The position numbers and the translations under genes were made by a program. A stretch of 40,114 nt of DNA, from assembly GCF_000485595.1 (NCBI RefSeq), contig NW_014577089.1, forward strand, positions 220,048-260,161, given 5' to 3'. This DNA is from Priapulus caudatus (lineage: Eukaryota; Priapulida; Priapulimorpha; Priapulimorphida; Priapulidae). Positions 1 to 10,422 of this stretch are shown here, piece by piece. Within the stretch, counting starts at the first letter, position 1; every line of letters begins with the position of its first letter. The notes beneath the pieces are model-generated. The model was not told the DNA's origin. It worked only from the letters and a program-made list of their open reading frames with translations, and searched no databases.

Positions 1-135
1 AGAAAGTCAGACATAAAGAGAGAAGGAGAGCGAGAGAGAGAGAGAGAGAGGAGAGCGGGAGAGAGAGAGAGAGAGAGAGGAGAGCGGGAGAGAGAGAGAG
101 AGAGAGAAGGAGAGCGGGAGAGAGATAAACGGAGA
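1..135. repeat. GA-rich simple/minisatellite repeat
   Basis: Purine-rich (GA)n tract in which blocks of GAGAGA are punctuated by GGAGAGCGGGAGA about every 35-40 bases. It is open on the opposite strand only because the repeat lacks stops; there is no reason to call it coding. Confidence 0.9.
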
Positions 136-235
136 GAGAAACAGAGGAAGGCAAATGTGCGGCGAATCGTAGTATAAGGAGATACGACAACGCCGCCGTG
201 AATACTGAACGATGCTACGCGAGGCAAGCATAGAT

Positions 236-515
236 AGCCGAGCAAGTAGCTGCGCTATTCGCACTGCTAGCTATATTGCTAACTGCAATAAAAAAATAAA
301 ATATATTGCTAAATGCTAACCATACAGCTAGCCACATCAATAGCCATATTGCTAGCTGCATCGCTACCCATATAGAGCTACATCGTCGCTGGCTGGGCCG
401 TTTCGTACCGATAGCCATTTTGCTAACCGTATCATCGCTAACCACATGTCTACACCTATCCGCACCACTAGCAATATTGCTGGCTGCATTGCTAACCATA
501 TAGCTAGGCTAAACC
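236..515. repeat. Degenerate 12-bp tandem repeat (ATTGCTAACCAT type)
   Basis: Words such as ATTGCTAGCTGC, ATCGCTACCCAT, ATTGCTAACCAT and ATAGCTAGCC recur at about 12-base steps. Units have diverged and are interrupted by an A-rich stretch near 286-300. A 12-base period leaves short frames open on both strands (about 65 and 94 codons), which I read as a by-product. Confidence 0.75.
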
Positions 516-840
516 TCACATCGCATCAGTCTTCGAAATAAGTCTGAAACCCTAGCCAGTCCTGAATTGGGAAATTTTGATTTCTCCTAAATAGCCGAAA
601 GTGAAATCGATAAAAATTAGCCAAGTTACCAAAAAAATATTAAAAGTTAGCCAAGTTACCAGTACTGGATTAGGCAACCAACACGGATCTGTACACGTTA
701 TATAAGACGCGATCGTTGATGCTCCTGACGGCCTCCGCAATTCTATATACTACTAAACACACACGCACGCACGCACGCACGCACACACATCATTATCAAA
801 ACGCGATTTCTTTCCAACGACGAGGAAGTCGCCTCAAGAA
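516..840. other. Non-coding spacer with short repeats
   Basis: The word TTAGCCAAGTTACC occurs twice, 30 bases apart (617-630 and 647-660). An ACGC/ACAC microsatellite lies at about 757-790. No exon is supported. Confidence 0.6.
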
Positions 841-1335
841 GCCACCACCGCTTGCCACGGCAGCGAACTGTCCTCGATCAACCCTATTGAGCGCTCATCC
901 TGCCGCTCCACCACCGCTACCGCCTGCCACGGTAGTGAACTGTCCTCGATCAACCCCATTGAGCGCTCATTCTGCCGCTCCACCACCGCCACCGCCTGCC
1001 ACGGTAGCGAACTGTCCTCGATCAACCCCATTGAGCGCTCATTCTGCCGCTCCACCACCGCCACCGCCTGCCACGGCAGCGAACTGTCCTCGATCAACCC
1101 CATTGAGCGCTCATCCTGCCGCTCCACCACCGCCACCGTCTGCCATGGTAGCGAACTGTCCTCGATCAACCCCAGTGAGCGCTCATTCTGCCGCTCCACC
1201 ACCGCCACCGCCTGCCACGGTAGCGAACTGTCCTCGATCAACCCCATTGAGCGCTCATTCTGCCGCTCCGTCACCGCCACCGCCTGCCACGGTAGCGAAC
1301 TGTCCTCGATCAACCCATTGTGCGCTCATTCTGCC
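841..1335. repeat. 72-bp minisatellite, about 7 units, open on both strands
   Basis: Units begin with GAACTGTCCTCGATCAACCC at 865, 937, 1009, 1081, 1153, 1225 and 1297 (last one partial). The 72-base period is a multiple of three, so the array is open on both strands: a Pro/Ala-rich 24-residue repeat on plus and an EDSSLPWQAV-containing 24-residue repeat on minus. Units differ by only a few bases, so the array is young or homogenised. No splice sites, start context or flanking coding signal support translation. I treat it as a minisatellite but cannot exclude a repeat-encoding exon. Confidence 0.85.
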
Positions 1336-1435
1336 GAAAACGCGGGAGCGTCTCAAACAAACGGCTTTTAGGACGTGGTGTGTGATTGCTATAATTCTAA
1401 TTGAAATTATCAGGTGGAAAATTAAATTATAATCA

Positions 1436-2060
1436 CATTATAAGCCACCCGGCCGATTCGCCTGATCCATCTGAAATGTAATTACATTGTCAGTGGGCCC
1501 CGCAGCGATTGACGAAAACCTGCTGAATAAGTTTCTGAAATATTTCTTTGCCGAGCGCTCCCCCTTCAATGAGCGATTTTTCTCGTTTTCTGAACGCTAA
1601 GTGCACGAGCGCAATCTACAATCATTCAAACATGTTTGCATTTAAATGCACTTTTCTGCGCGACGTTGAGCAAAGGATTCTTTACTTCTTAGCTTATGCG
1701 CTTCTGCCTATTCGCTGAACGTTACATTTACCGCCCTAATCAAATTACAGTACAAATGTAAGTTCATTAGGGACGATCTAATTATGAACATAATGTTGCA
1801 TGCTATTTTCCTGCAGAAATAGCGATTGTGGAAAAAAAACGACACTAGCGCCGGTCAGAGCCGCCATCGCCATAATATTGTTGTTTTCTACTGCGAATAC
1901 TACTAACCCCGGCCCCTGGCCAGAAAGCCGCAGAAATATCACAATGCAGAGGGGAAAAAATCAATGTATAATTAGGGCCAGTGATTAGGGTCTATTCAGC
2001 GGAACGTGCTCGGTGAGGCAGCATGGATAATTATGCCGTGGGCGCGCTAACAATGCGCAG
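1436..2060. other. Unique non-coding block, candidate regulatory sequence
   Basis: This block lacks tandem repeats and has balanced base composition, unlike its neighbours. It contains two perfect 14-base palindromes: AATGTAATTACATT at 1475-1488 (TAATTA homeodomain-type core) and TGCATTTAAATGCA at 1637-1650 (octamer-like half sites). No convincing exon is present. Enhancer function is inference only. Confidence 0.3.
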
Positions 2061-2112
2061 CCCGGCGGCGATCACGCAACGCTTAGTGTAGGCAAACCCA
2101 CGCATGAATCCC

Positions 2113-2597
2113 GAGCTGTGCAGGCTCCCAGCATCCCAAGCTCTGCAGGCTCCCAGCATCCCAAGCTCTGCAGGCTCCCCGCATTCCTAGCTGTGCAGGC
2201 TCTCCGCATCCCTAGCTCTGCAGGCTCCCAGCATCCCAAGCTCTGCAGGCTCCCCGCATTCCTAGCTGTGCAGGCTCCCCGCATTCCTAGCTGTGCAGGC
2301 TCTCCGCATCCCTAGCTCTGCAGGCTCCCAGCATCCCTAGCTCTGCAGGCTCCCCGCATCCCGAGCTCTGCAGGCTCCCAGCATCCCAAGCTCTGCAGGC
2401 TCCCAGCATCCCTAGCTCTGCAGGCTCCCAGCATCCCTAGCTCTGCAGGCCCCCGCATCCCGAGCTCTGCAGGCTCCCAGCATCCCTAGCTCTGCAGGCT
2501 CCCCGCATCCCGAGCTCTGCAGGCTCCCAGCATCCCTAGCTCTGCAGGCTCCCCGCATCCCGATCTCTGCAGGCTCCCCGCATCCCTAGCTCTGCAG
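2113..2597. repeat. 25-bp minisatellite, about 19 units
   Basis: The unit is approximately AGCTCTGCAGGCTCCCAGCA plus TCCCT, tandemly repeated; nearly every unit keeps a CTGCAG (PstI) hexamer. Variant bases (CCAGC/CCCGC; CTGTG/CTCTG) form a mosaic along the array. Because 25 is not a multiple of three, the short frames through it are not meaningful. Confidence 0.95.
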
Positions 2598-2619
2598 GGG
2601 TTCGTTGGTTTTTAGATAT

Positions 2620-3960
2620 CATATTTTACCGAGAGCCGAGTAAGTAATGTCATGGGCACACTCAACTATAGGCGAGGTTTATTATAATTATGCTTTATTC
2701 CTTTCATGAATAAACACGAATGAGAAGGCACTATTTGCAAAAACATGCAACTCAACCTGCAGTGCAGTGCATCTGAGCCACTCTAGTCTCTATAGCAGGA
2801 ACAAATGTTCCTTTCGTAATATATAAAAGTTAAAATAAGAAGCAACCCAAAATCACTGAACCAGCAGTAGTGAAAACATTAATAATAATTCATATGGTAT
2901 TGGTTTATTATTTATATGAGCATTCGGTGTTTTGATTTTTGAACTGTATGAATGGGAATGTATAAACGATCGGAGTCATTGACCGCTACGAATTATGTAT
3001 TGCCAAAAATCGATCAAGGTGAAATGTATCGATTTGTGCAACTACGTAAATAATGCAGCGTTTAAGTTTCCGGCCTCAGAAAACAGCGGATCTTGATCAG
3101 CCTTCTTTCCGGCGCAATTTTTTCATCAAAGCTGCCTGCGCTAGACTGGATAACAGTGTAATTGCTTCACTCGGATTTGCCCCGGACAAAAATGCAGATG
3201 TTTCGCTGATGTGATCAGGTCTTTAATCGGCGGCTTTTATTGTTGCTGCCATACGAGCTCTAATTCGTTAATGGACGCACAACCGCGTCCTGCTAATACC
3301 ATTAAGCGTAAAAGATTCCCGTACAATCTTTACATTGTCTTATGTGATGCGCAATTGCGCACATAGGGCATGCATGACTGACACGTCGATATCAACTCAA
3401 CGCCGACGGCAATATTTATTCTCGCGTTTTATCTCTGCCGTTTTGTGAAATTGGATCGCGTGTATCTATGCCGAGTAATGAGAACCCAACACTAAGTCAA
3501 CCCCACTCTACGAGCCAGTTAAATAAACTTGTTCTCAGCAACTATTGATCCAACCAGTTATGGACTTCAGTGGAAAGCTTTTCGCGCTACAATTCCAGTA
3601 CAGTTACCGAATGATCTATAATTTATTGGCGGTTCTACCGAGTTAATAAATTCCCGAGCTGAATATTTTTAGCCACGGTTTCCATAGAAAAACACGCCGA
3701 GCGACGCGGTTTGTTAGCGTCCCTGCAGAAGCACGCAGTTTCATCACAATTTTCTCGAAGCACTCCAGAATGGAATGGCGGGGACGTATGGTGATCTATA
3801 CGCTATAGAAAAAATGTAAATTTTCGTGCGTTTGTCGATGCATCCGCTAATAATGCCGTGTAATTCGAGCAACAGAAATGCGTTTATGCCCACACGACGG
3901 AATTGCTAACAATGAGACAAGAAACCCTTTCGTTCTGGCAAAGAACTGACCATAATAGTA
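2620..3960. other. Unique non-coding block, candidate regulatory sequence
   Basis: About 1.3 kb without tandem repeats, bracketed by two minisatellites. The part at 3060-3900 has higher GC than most of the window. It includes the perfect 14-base palindrome TGCGCAATTGCGCA at 3348-3361, which contains a C/EBP-like TTGCGCA. All frames are broken and no phase-consistent exon was found. Confidence 0.3.
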
Positions 3961-3989
3961 CAAAACGGTACTAATACCACTACATATTG

Positions 3990-4460
3990 CTATATAGAGT
4001 GAGTATTAATGGTACTACGTAATAGTGTAGGAAGTTAATATTACTGGTACTACGTAACGGTTTAGAAAGGTAATATTACTGGTACTTCGTAACGGTTTAG
4101 AAAGTTAATATTACTGGTACTATGTAACGGTTTAGAAAGGTAATATTACTGGTACTACGTAACGGTTTAGAAAGTTAATATTACTGGTACTACGTAACGG
4201 TTTAGAAAGTTAATATTAATGGTACTACGTAACGGTTTAGAAAGGTAATATTAATGATACTACGTAACGGTTTAGAAAGGTAATATTACTGGTACTACGT
4301 AACGGTTTAGAAAGGTAATATTACTGGTACTACGTAACGGTTTAGAAAGGTAATATTAATGGTACTACGTACTAGTGTTGGACGTTAATATTAATGGTAC
4401 TACGTAACGGTATAGTAAGTTATTATACAACGTAATGGTAGAGTAAGTTAGTACTAATGG
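3990..4460. repeat. 35-bp minisatellite, about 13 units
   Basis: The unit contains TAATATTACTGGTACTACG followed by TAACGGTTTAGAAAG and repeats every 35 bases. The central units are nearly identical and the two ends decay. There are no unique spacers between the repeats. Confidence 0.95.
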
Positions 4461-5844
4461 TTCTGCATAACGGTATACTATAGGACGTAAGAATTTATGT
4501 ACTACATAATAAATAATTGTATAGTACGTGGCGTAGTTTGGGATGTTTTAAGTTGATGGGTTGTTAGGTTAAACATAGGTAGGCAAGCAGGTAAGTGGAT
4601 AGAAAGAAGTAGGTGAGTGGATTGGGCGGTGGATAGCTAGGTATCCAACGTTTCAATTCACACACAGGTGGGTGGCAGGTAAATAGAAAAAATATTTATT
4701 CTATATTAGACTATTATAAATATTTCTGTACACGTGGTCTAGTTATAAACATATTTGTAAGTTGATAAGTTTGTAAAATTGTAAATTTGCAAATCTGTAA
4801 GATGCCTAACTATTATTCATACTGCAACAGCTGACCCATCATCACTTCAGCTGGGTCTTACATGGTTGAAGTATAAATGAGTGAACCAAGATTCTGATAC
4901 ATACGTTAATACGTTTAGTAAAACACTAAATAATTAAAAAAAACTACATTATTATTAATAACAAATGATGAAATTTTAAAACGTCTTTAAATGTCTATGC
5001 TTTCGTTCTACATGCCGCATTTCATAATTAGTTATTACAACCACACCAATTTCGCAAAGTCTTGCAAATTCATCAAAAATGTTCAGAAAGTCAATGGGCT
5101 TTACAATGTCATTCGTAAAATTAACATTTACGTCAAAGATTTAAACACTGTCGAACGTAGCCTTTACATAGTTCAATTCAAGATGAAAGATTGCCGTCAC
5201 CTACACAAAACTGTAACCACAGGTATATGTGAAAAGGAATATGTATGAACACTGGGTATATATTGCGTAAAAATATAAAATTTTGGAAATCACTGCGAAC
5301 CTGACTGACATGGCACCACACTTTCACATACAAAACTAGAAAAGTCATCCTACCCTTGCCTCGTACCTCTTTTCCCTCAACCTTCCGTCCCTCCCTTCTA
5401 TCATCTCTCCCCCTCTCTCTTGCAATTAGTAGGCCTCCGACAGCGGGGAATGAGAAAGAGCATCTATAGATATAACAGTGCCCTTAGTTATATAATTAGT
5501 TAGTAGTCAATCTCGGCCACTGTGAATGTTGCCGCAATTGCACCACAGGTGGCAGCACACTCTCACACTACAGAATCACAGAATCTTCCCACAGCAAGAC
5601 CTATCATGCCATCTGCTGACCAAATTTGTTATTGAATAATTCGCATAACTATTTCCGAAGATCCTCAGTTGTACAAAAATATTATCAAGCGTACATAATA
5701 CGTCTCTATTATGTACTCTTGATAGTATGCATGATGAAGTGATTTATTATAGATGGTAAAAATAATACGTATATGAGCGTACAGTCCGTAATCCATGCCA
5801 CCGTGTGGCACTGTGTCGCTCCACAGTGTCATATTATCGCTCAA
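4461..5844. other. AT-rich spacer, no supported gene
   Basis: 4550-4680 is a loose GGTAGG/GGTAAG-rich stretch. A frame of 85 codons at 4991-5248 on plus starts at ATG but has no splice or composition support. 5380-5430 is C/T-rich. Nothing else is recognisable. Confidence 0.5.
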
Positions 5845-6075
5845 GGGGTCGTTGTCGTATCAGGTACTACATATATATGTACCCGAGGTACATATATGTA
5901 TACACAAAGTTTACCAGACTTGTACTACAGAAGTGTACCCTAACCCTACCCTAACCTAACCCAACATAACCTAACCCTAACCATACCTCAGTATAAAAAT
6001 ATAAAGCATAATAGCTAAACCAACCTAAAACTACCTCGGGTACATATCTGTAGTACCTGATACGACAACGACCCC
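5845..6075. mobile_element. 231-bp MITE-like inverted-repeat element with telomere-like core
   Basis: The left end GGGGTCGTTGTCGTATCAGG is matched in reverse at the right end by CCTGATACGACAACGACCCC. The inverted ends run about 43 bases with few mismatches, through GTACTACATATATATGTACC on the left. The interior (about 5936-5985) is a degenerate run of CCCTAA/CCTAAC words resembling metazoan telomere repeat. No clear target-site duplication is visible. Confidence 0.75.
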
Positions 6076-6270
6076 ATCTGCCACTTTATCAGTTCGCGTG
6101 ATACCGCCCTAATGGTAGCACTAATGGTTTTCTTATTATTAAAACAATTCAAGGTCTATTCCTATGCTGAAACGTCATTGCTACGTTTAATGGAACCGTC
6201 CTATTTGCGTACATTCGTAGCTTGGTCATCTATTTTATTCAAAATTATGATATATATACGATCTCGTATA

Positions 6271-6529
6271 CTTGAGAATTTATATCTGTGCCCGCCCACA
6301 CCTATGTTATAACATGCACAGTCTTAATCTTATTTACATACACCCGCAATTTAGCATATATTATTCACAATTAGACATAATCATTAAAGATGTAGTCTAC
6401 TTGAGAATTTATACCTGTACTTGCCGACACCTACACTATAACAGGCACGATCCTAACCTTATTTACATACACCCGTAATATGTAATATCTATTTTATTGA
6501 CAATTACATATTAACGATGTAGTCTACTC
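6271..6529. repeat. Tandem duplication of a 129-bp unit
   Basis: Two units start with CTTGAGAATTTAT at 6271 and 6400. They share TTATTTACATACACCCG and end with GATGTAGTCTACT. They differ at scattered positions and by small indels, so the duplication is not recent. Confidence 0.85.
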
Positions 6530-7295
6530 AATGAATTGTTCCCCTGGGGTGCTATCCTCCCCCCCCTCCCTACTGGGTCACCAATACATTTCAAGTTGGT
6601 CGCCAAGGGTCGTTTCTGACTGTATGATGCTTTCCTTTGTAGTCCAAGAGTAGCTGGGTCAATGGTTGACACATTTTGCGCCGCTGCTGTACGCATGTCT
6701 ATTATACACAAACACACATTCCTGTATCTATACTTGCGTTAGTTGTACTTGTAGCTATGTTGTGTTATACGTACGTGTATACGCTTAAATCAGTAAGAAG
6801 TATTTCTCTCCCCTTATCCTTTTAACACTAACTTTTATCCTCAAATTATGCATTAAACCCTGCCGATGACCCTGTACATAACTAGAATACGTTAAGCAAT
6901 ACCCAATACGCAATATGCGCGTAGATGCCCCTTCCAAAATGGCAAACTAGGTACATTGCCGCTATGTGCGCAATACTACGCTAATTCCGCCCTCTCATTT
7001 TTCAGACACTTGTTGTTCATAACAGTAGCACCTGCTGCAGAACAGTGCGGGCGGCCCCACGCGCAGCGGCCTAAGCCGCAGCCAGCTCCGATATGGCAAC
7101 AACACTCGAAAACATTTCAGCACCTAACTAAACATACACGGCGCGCGCATGCGGCACAGAAACCCTGTACGACTAGCGCGACGAGTGAGGAATACTGGCG
7201 GAGGAGGGGAGAGAAAGCACGCACTTCGTACTTCTTTGTTGATGCGCCCCGATGCGACTGCCGTCTTTACCGCTTTACGACGTTTTCGCCATGTT
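6530..7295. other. Spacer, no supported gene
   Basis: The open frame at 6956-7309 on plus (about 117 codons) lies over a GC-richer patch but has no homology I recognise and no splice support. It runs into the GATA microsatellite. Confidence 0.4.
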
Positions 7296-7296
7296 T

Positions 7297-7325
<29 letters not shown>
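7296..7325. repeat. (GATA)n microsatellite
   Basis: About seven perfect GATA units. Confidence 0.95.
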
Positions 7326-7328
<3 letters not shown>

Positions 7329-7800
7329 GTTTATTGCAAAATTAGTATTTACAACGTTACAATTAAAATAAGTTTTGCAAACACGACATCACCAGGCAGT
7401 ATAAAACTGAAATTGATGACATTTACAATAATATATGTGCCATGGTAAGACATAGATTACGATTTGACGAGTCTTTACCGCTAGAGACTTTACTGCTATA
7501 ATATGTCGAGCAATACACGAGGCCGTTTCTTGGAGCTGGCTTCGGGATAAAGTACCACAACGCGCTACAAGAAACTGCGAAACAAATTCGGGCCAACTCC
7601 AACAACGAGTTAATAGCACGGGTTCCCACACCGATCACGCTCCACACCACTGTCAAAACATGAAGCCGACGCGCTGAGAGAAAACCTCGCCACAGGAAAT
7701 TAAATGTAAACAGTGTTACAGTAACGCCTACGCCAGCCTGTTTTGAACGTCCCGAATCAAAATTAGCAGACCTGATTGAGTGATCTGTACTGTAGCTCAC
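7326..7800 (-). mobile_element. Possible 3' end of a non-LTR retrotransposon (remnant)
   Basis: Read on minus, an open frame of 125 codons (7423-7800) ends shortly before an AATAAA (complement of 7330-7335), which is followed at once by the GATA microsatellite. An open frame, then a polyadenylation-like signal, then a microsatellite tail is the usual 3' layout of CR1/L2-type LINEs. The frame has a TRxxNSLL...SxxALWYFIP arrangement that loosely resembles the C-terminal tail of such ORF2 proteins. No reverse-transcriptase motif is present, so this is at best a 5'-truncated copy. Confidence 0.25.
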
Positions 7801-8659
7801 AACCGACCTGCATGCGATGTGCGCGTATTACAATTTCACTCATGGTGATTTTCATCCGCTAATAACAAAAGGAATGGAAATTTAAATTACATAGATGTCA
7901 AATCAGTAACACTGGAATAGGCTGATGAAAGAATAGTAGAATCATAGATACGAAAGGAAAGACCTAAACATGTACACAAATCTTCACTAGTGTAATATTT
8001 CTATCGGTAGAATAGTAAACGGAACAGTTGGAAGTACTGAATCGAGATTATTGCATACTTGAAAATGTTTGTTTGTTTTGTTTTTCAAATAAACGGATAT
8101 TCACACTGTACCAACTGCGGCCACTGTCCATAGCTATTTGTGGAAAGTAAATAGATCTATTAGTGACCAATGACTAGCAAGGGCCGCACTACATGCAAAC
8201 AAATGCATACCACGGGCCAGCTGGATTTTATCACTGCCCGGGGCATACAACATTAGCATGCTAGGAAATTCAGTGCACTCTCAAAGCTTTTACTCTCTGT
8301 CGATGCCACTCGATGGTCATTTAGGCCGTCCGCACATGCCGCAGTAACGCGTGGAGTGCGCGTACGCTGTTCCGGCCACTCAACCATCGTGGTCAGCGCA
8401 TCGCTCAGGGCGAGCAAGCAGTGACCGCACAACAATTAATCACATCCATAATTCCGAGAGTAAAGTTAGGACCAAAATTACTACGCGACCCGGACAGGCG
8501 ACGAATCAGGCCAAATTATTCAAACATAAAACTCTTACAACTCCAGTATCGCCCTTTCATGCAATGCCGTTAGTGAAAGTCGAAATTTTAGTTTCCGACT
8601 GTGTTAGGTTTCTGTGTAGACAGACGACCGAGCTATTTGTACGATAGACGGCACAACAT
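7801..8659. other. Spacer, no secure gene
   Basis: A minus-strand frame at 8253-8435 has a hydrophilic, coding-like C-terminal part and could be a far 3' exon of gene A. No acceptor with the phase required after exon 6 was found, so it is not called. Confidence 0.3.
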
Positions 8660-8930
8660 GCAGGTCCAGATAATGTATGTGTACGAGGTTGTGCAGACGC
8701 TTTGCATGTGCATAGAATGAATCTGTAAGGGGTTGTGCAGGCGCTTGGCATGTGCATAGAATGAATCTGTAAGGGGTTGTGCAGGCGCTTGGCATGTGCA
8801 TAGAATGAATCTGTAAGGGGTTGTGCAGGCGCTTGGCATGTGCATAGAGTGAATCTGTTAGGGGTTGTGCAGGCGTTTCTCATGTCGTGCATAGAATCAA
8901 GCGTAAGGGGTTGTGCAGACGTTTTTGTAC
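8660..8930. repeat. 44-bp minisatellite, about 5-6 units
   Basis: Units carry GCGCTTGGCATGTGCATAGA then ATGAATCTGTAAGGGGTTG and repeat every 44 bases. The central three are near-identical; the outer units are diverged and one has a small insertion near 8883. Confidence 0.9.
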
Positions 8931-9436
8931 AGTGACCGTAGCTATCAGCGAGCTGGCCCATGTGGCACCATCTGTCCCGCGACTCTAGGAAACCGCTTGG
9001 ATGGGCCGCAAGGCAAACAGTTGTTTATCTCAAAAAAGCTAGCCGGCTTTAGTGTGCCTCAGTCATAAAGTACGCAGGCGACATGTAAAAAAGATTGAGC
9101 TAGGCAGAATCACTCGAGTTACTCTAGCAAATAATGAACGCCCAACGTAAGAATCCGGCTCGTTTTACAAATGCATTTCAAAAAAAGCTGAGACATCTGT
9201 GAAGGGCCAATGCCTATTATTACCAATTACACAGCAAGCGTTAGCACCAATTACTCCCGAAACCAGAGGGGAAAACCATCTAGTCTCACTCACTGACGGT
9301 TCACTCTCTGAAGGACGGACGCTGAGCAATGCAAACAAATGAGCCTGCCCTCCTCGACCGATTTATGCTTTTTATTGCTCGATATGCGCATATATTCACG
9401 CATGCATGCGGTGTGCACATGTAGTGAGAGGATGGG
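8931..9436. other. Spacer, nothing recognised
   Basis: No repeat, exon or RNA gene could be supported. Mixed composition, slightly GC-richer than average. Confidence 0.4.
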
Positions 9437-9486
9437 CTTCATCTCTCTCTCTCTCTCTCTCTCTCACGCGCGCACACACACACAGC
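9437..9486. repeat. (CT)n followed by (CG/CA)n microsatellite
   Basis: A CTCTCT tract passes directly into CGCGCGCACACACACA, a compound pyrimidine and alternating purine-pyrimidine repeat. Confidence 0.9.
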
Positions 9487-9647
9487 ATCCTGTCCGCTGC
9501 TAGGGCAGGTGCATCTCGTCACAGCATGTGGCAGCTATCAGTAGCTGCTGCCGGGCTGCGGGGCCGCGCAGCGATGCGAGACACAGTAGCCGTGGGTGAC
9601 AGTCGTAGCTGCGGCGGCGGCGCTGCACACCGGCGACCGTCAGCGCG

Positions 9648-9770
9648 GCACGCGAGAGCCGTGACGGCGCGCGAAAGAGCCGTGACGGCGCGCGAAAGAG
9701 CTGTGACTGCGCGCGCGAAAGAGCCGTGACGGCGCGCGAAAGAGCCGTGACATCACGCGCGACAGCCAGT
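9648..9770. repeat. GC-rich 21-bp tandem repeat, about 5 units
   Basis: The unit is GAGCCGTGACGGCGCGCGAAA, tandemly repeated with small changes. It sits in a GC-rich island (about 9490-9850). The 21-base period keeps frames open on both strands (Arg/Ala/Thr-rich peptides). I do not call a gene here. Confidence 0.85.
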
Positions 9771-10048
9771 GGCGACAATGACTCGCTACAAACTTTAGCA
9801 ATTATTCTGGATCTGCGTCTTCCTCTCACGCGTCTATCCGCGACGCGCAGGTCATCCGAACAGACGAGAGACCCAATGCTCTTGACATACACACCTCTCA
9901 ATGTAAACACCATGAGTGAAACCACAGGACAGAAAGACCGATTTGGGAAGATATTTAACGAATAACAAGTTCAACGCGTATATAAACTGTGTGATGACGA
10001 ATTTTCGGCAAGTTGGACTGTCTAGTAAAAAACAATATGGTTCCCTAC
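9771..10048. other. Probable intron of gene A downstream of exon 6
   Basis: Begins (minus strand) at the exon 6 donor GTAGGG. No further exon starting at phase 0 could be recognised between here and base 1, so the 3' end of gene A is unresolved. Confidence 0.4.
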
Positions 10049-10179
10049 CTTCTCCGGATCGTTGCGCCTTGTTAGAGGGCTAGTTGCCACTCTGGATGAG
10101 ACTGCGCTCTCATAGTGGTTGCCTTCCACTTTCTCACCCATGGTTGCACTGTATTCATATGCTTGTTTTCCATTCATAT
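10049..10179 (-). CDS. Gene A exon 6
   Basis: The exon follows an acceptor (TTTTAAACAG, weak pyrimidine tract) and ends at donor AAG|GTAGGG. It starts with two bases that complete the codon left by exon 5 (G + AT = Asp), then gives 43 codons beginning MNGKQAYEYSATMGEK and ending RRNDPEK. The phase fit with exon 5, the intact frame and the hydrophilic sequence (GNHYESAVSSRV) support it. It contains no recognised domain. It ends at phase 0, so at least one more exon must follow toward lower coordinates. If exon 6 is skipped, the exon 5 frame runs on to a stop at 10280. Confidence 0.65.
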
Positions 10180-10422
10180 CTGTTTAAAATAAATTGCATT
10201 TTTTAATCAGCTGTCAGGCTGACAAGTCACGTCAACGAGTTTAATTAAAAACTGTGAAGTACCATATCGCTTCACCTATTTATTTAGATCGTAGATGTAA
10301 ACTGAGGCACACTGGCCAGTCATGCATGTTGAGATTTCGATCTCTGATTACATATAGTGAGTGACGATTCATCATTTTTCTCAGTAGCGGTAGCATTGAT
10401 GCAGTGAGAGAAACACACGTAC

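Noticed and set aside
3990-4460. CRISPR-like periodic array
   Set aside because: The whole 35-bp unit is conserved with no unique spacers, and the genome is eukaryotic. It is a minisatellite.
5936-5985. Possible chromosome end (CCCTAA repeats)
   Set aside because: Only about 50 bases, degenerate, and enclosed within an inverted-repeat element with ordinary sequence on both sides.
8253-8435. Minus-strand frame ending SKSFESALNFLAC as last exon of gene A
   Set aside because: No acceptor giving the phase 0 required after exon 6 was found, and there is no clear polyadenylation signal after the stop.
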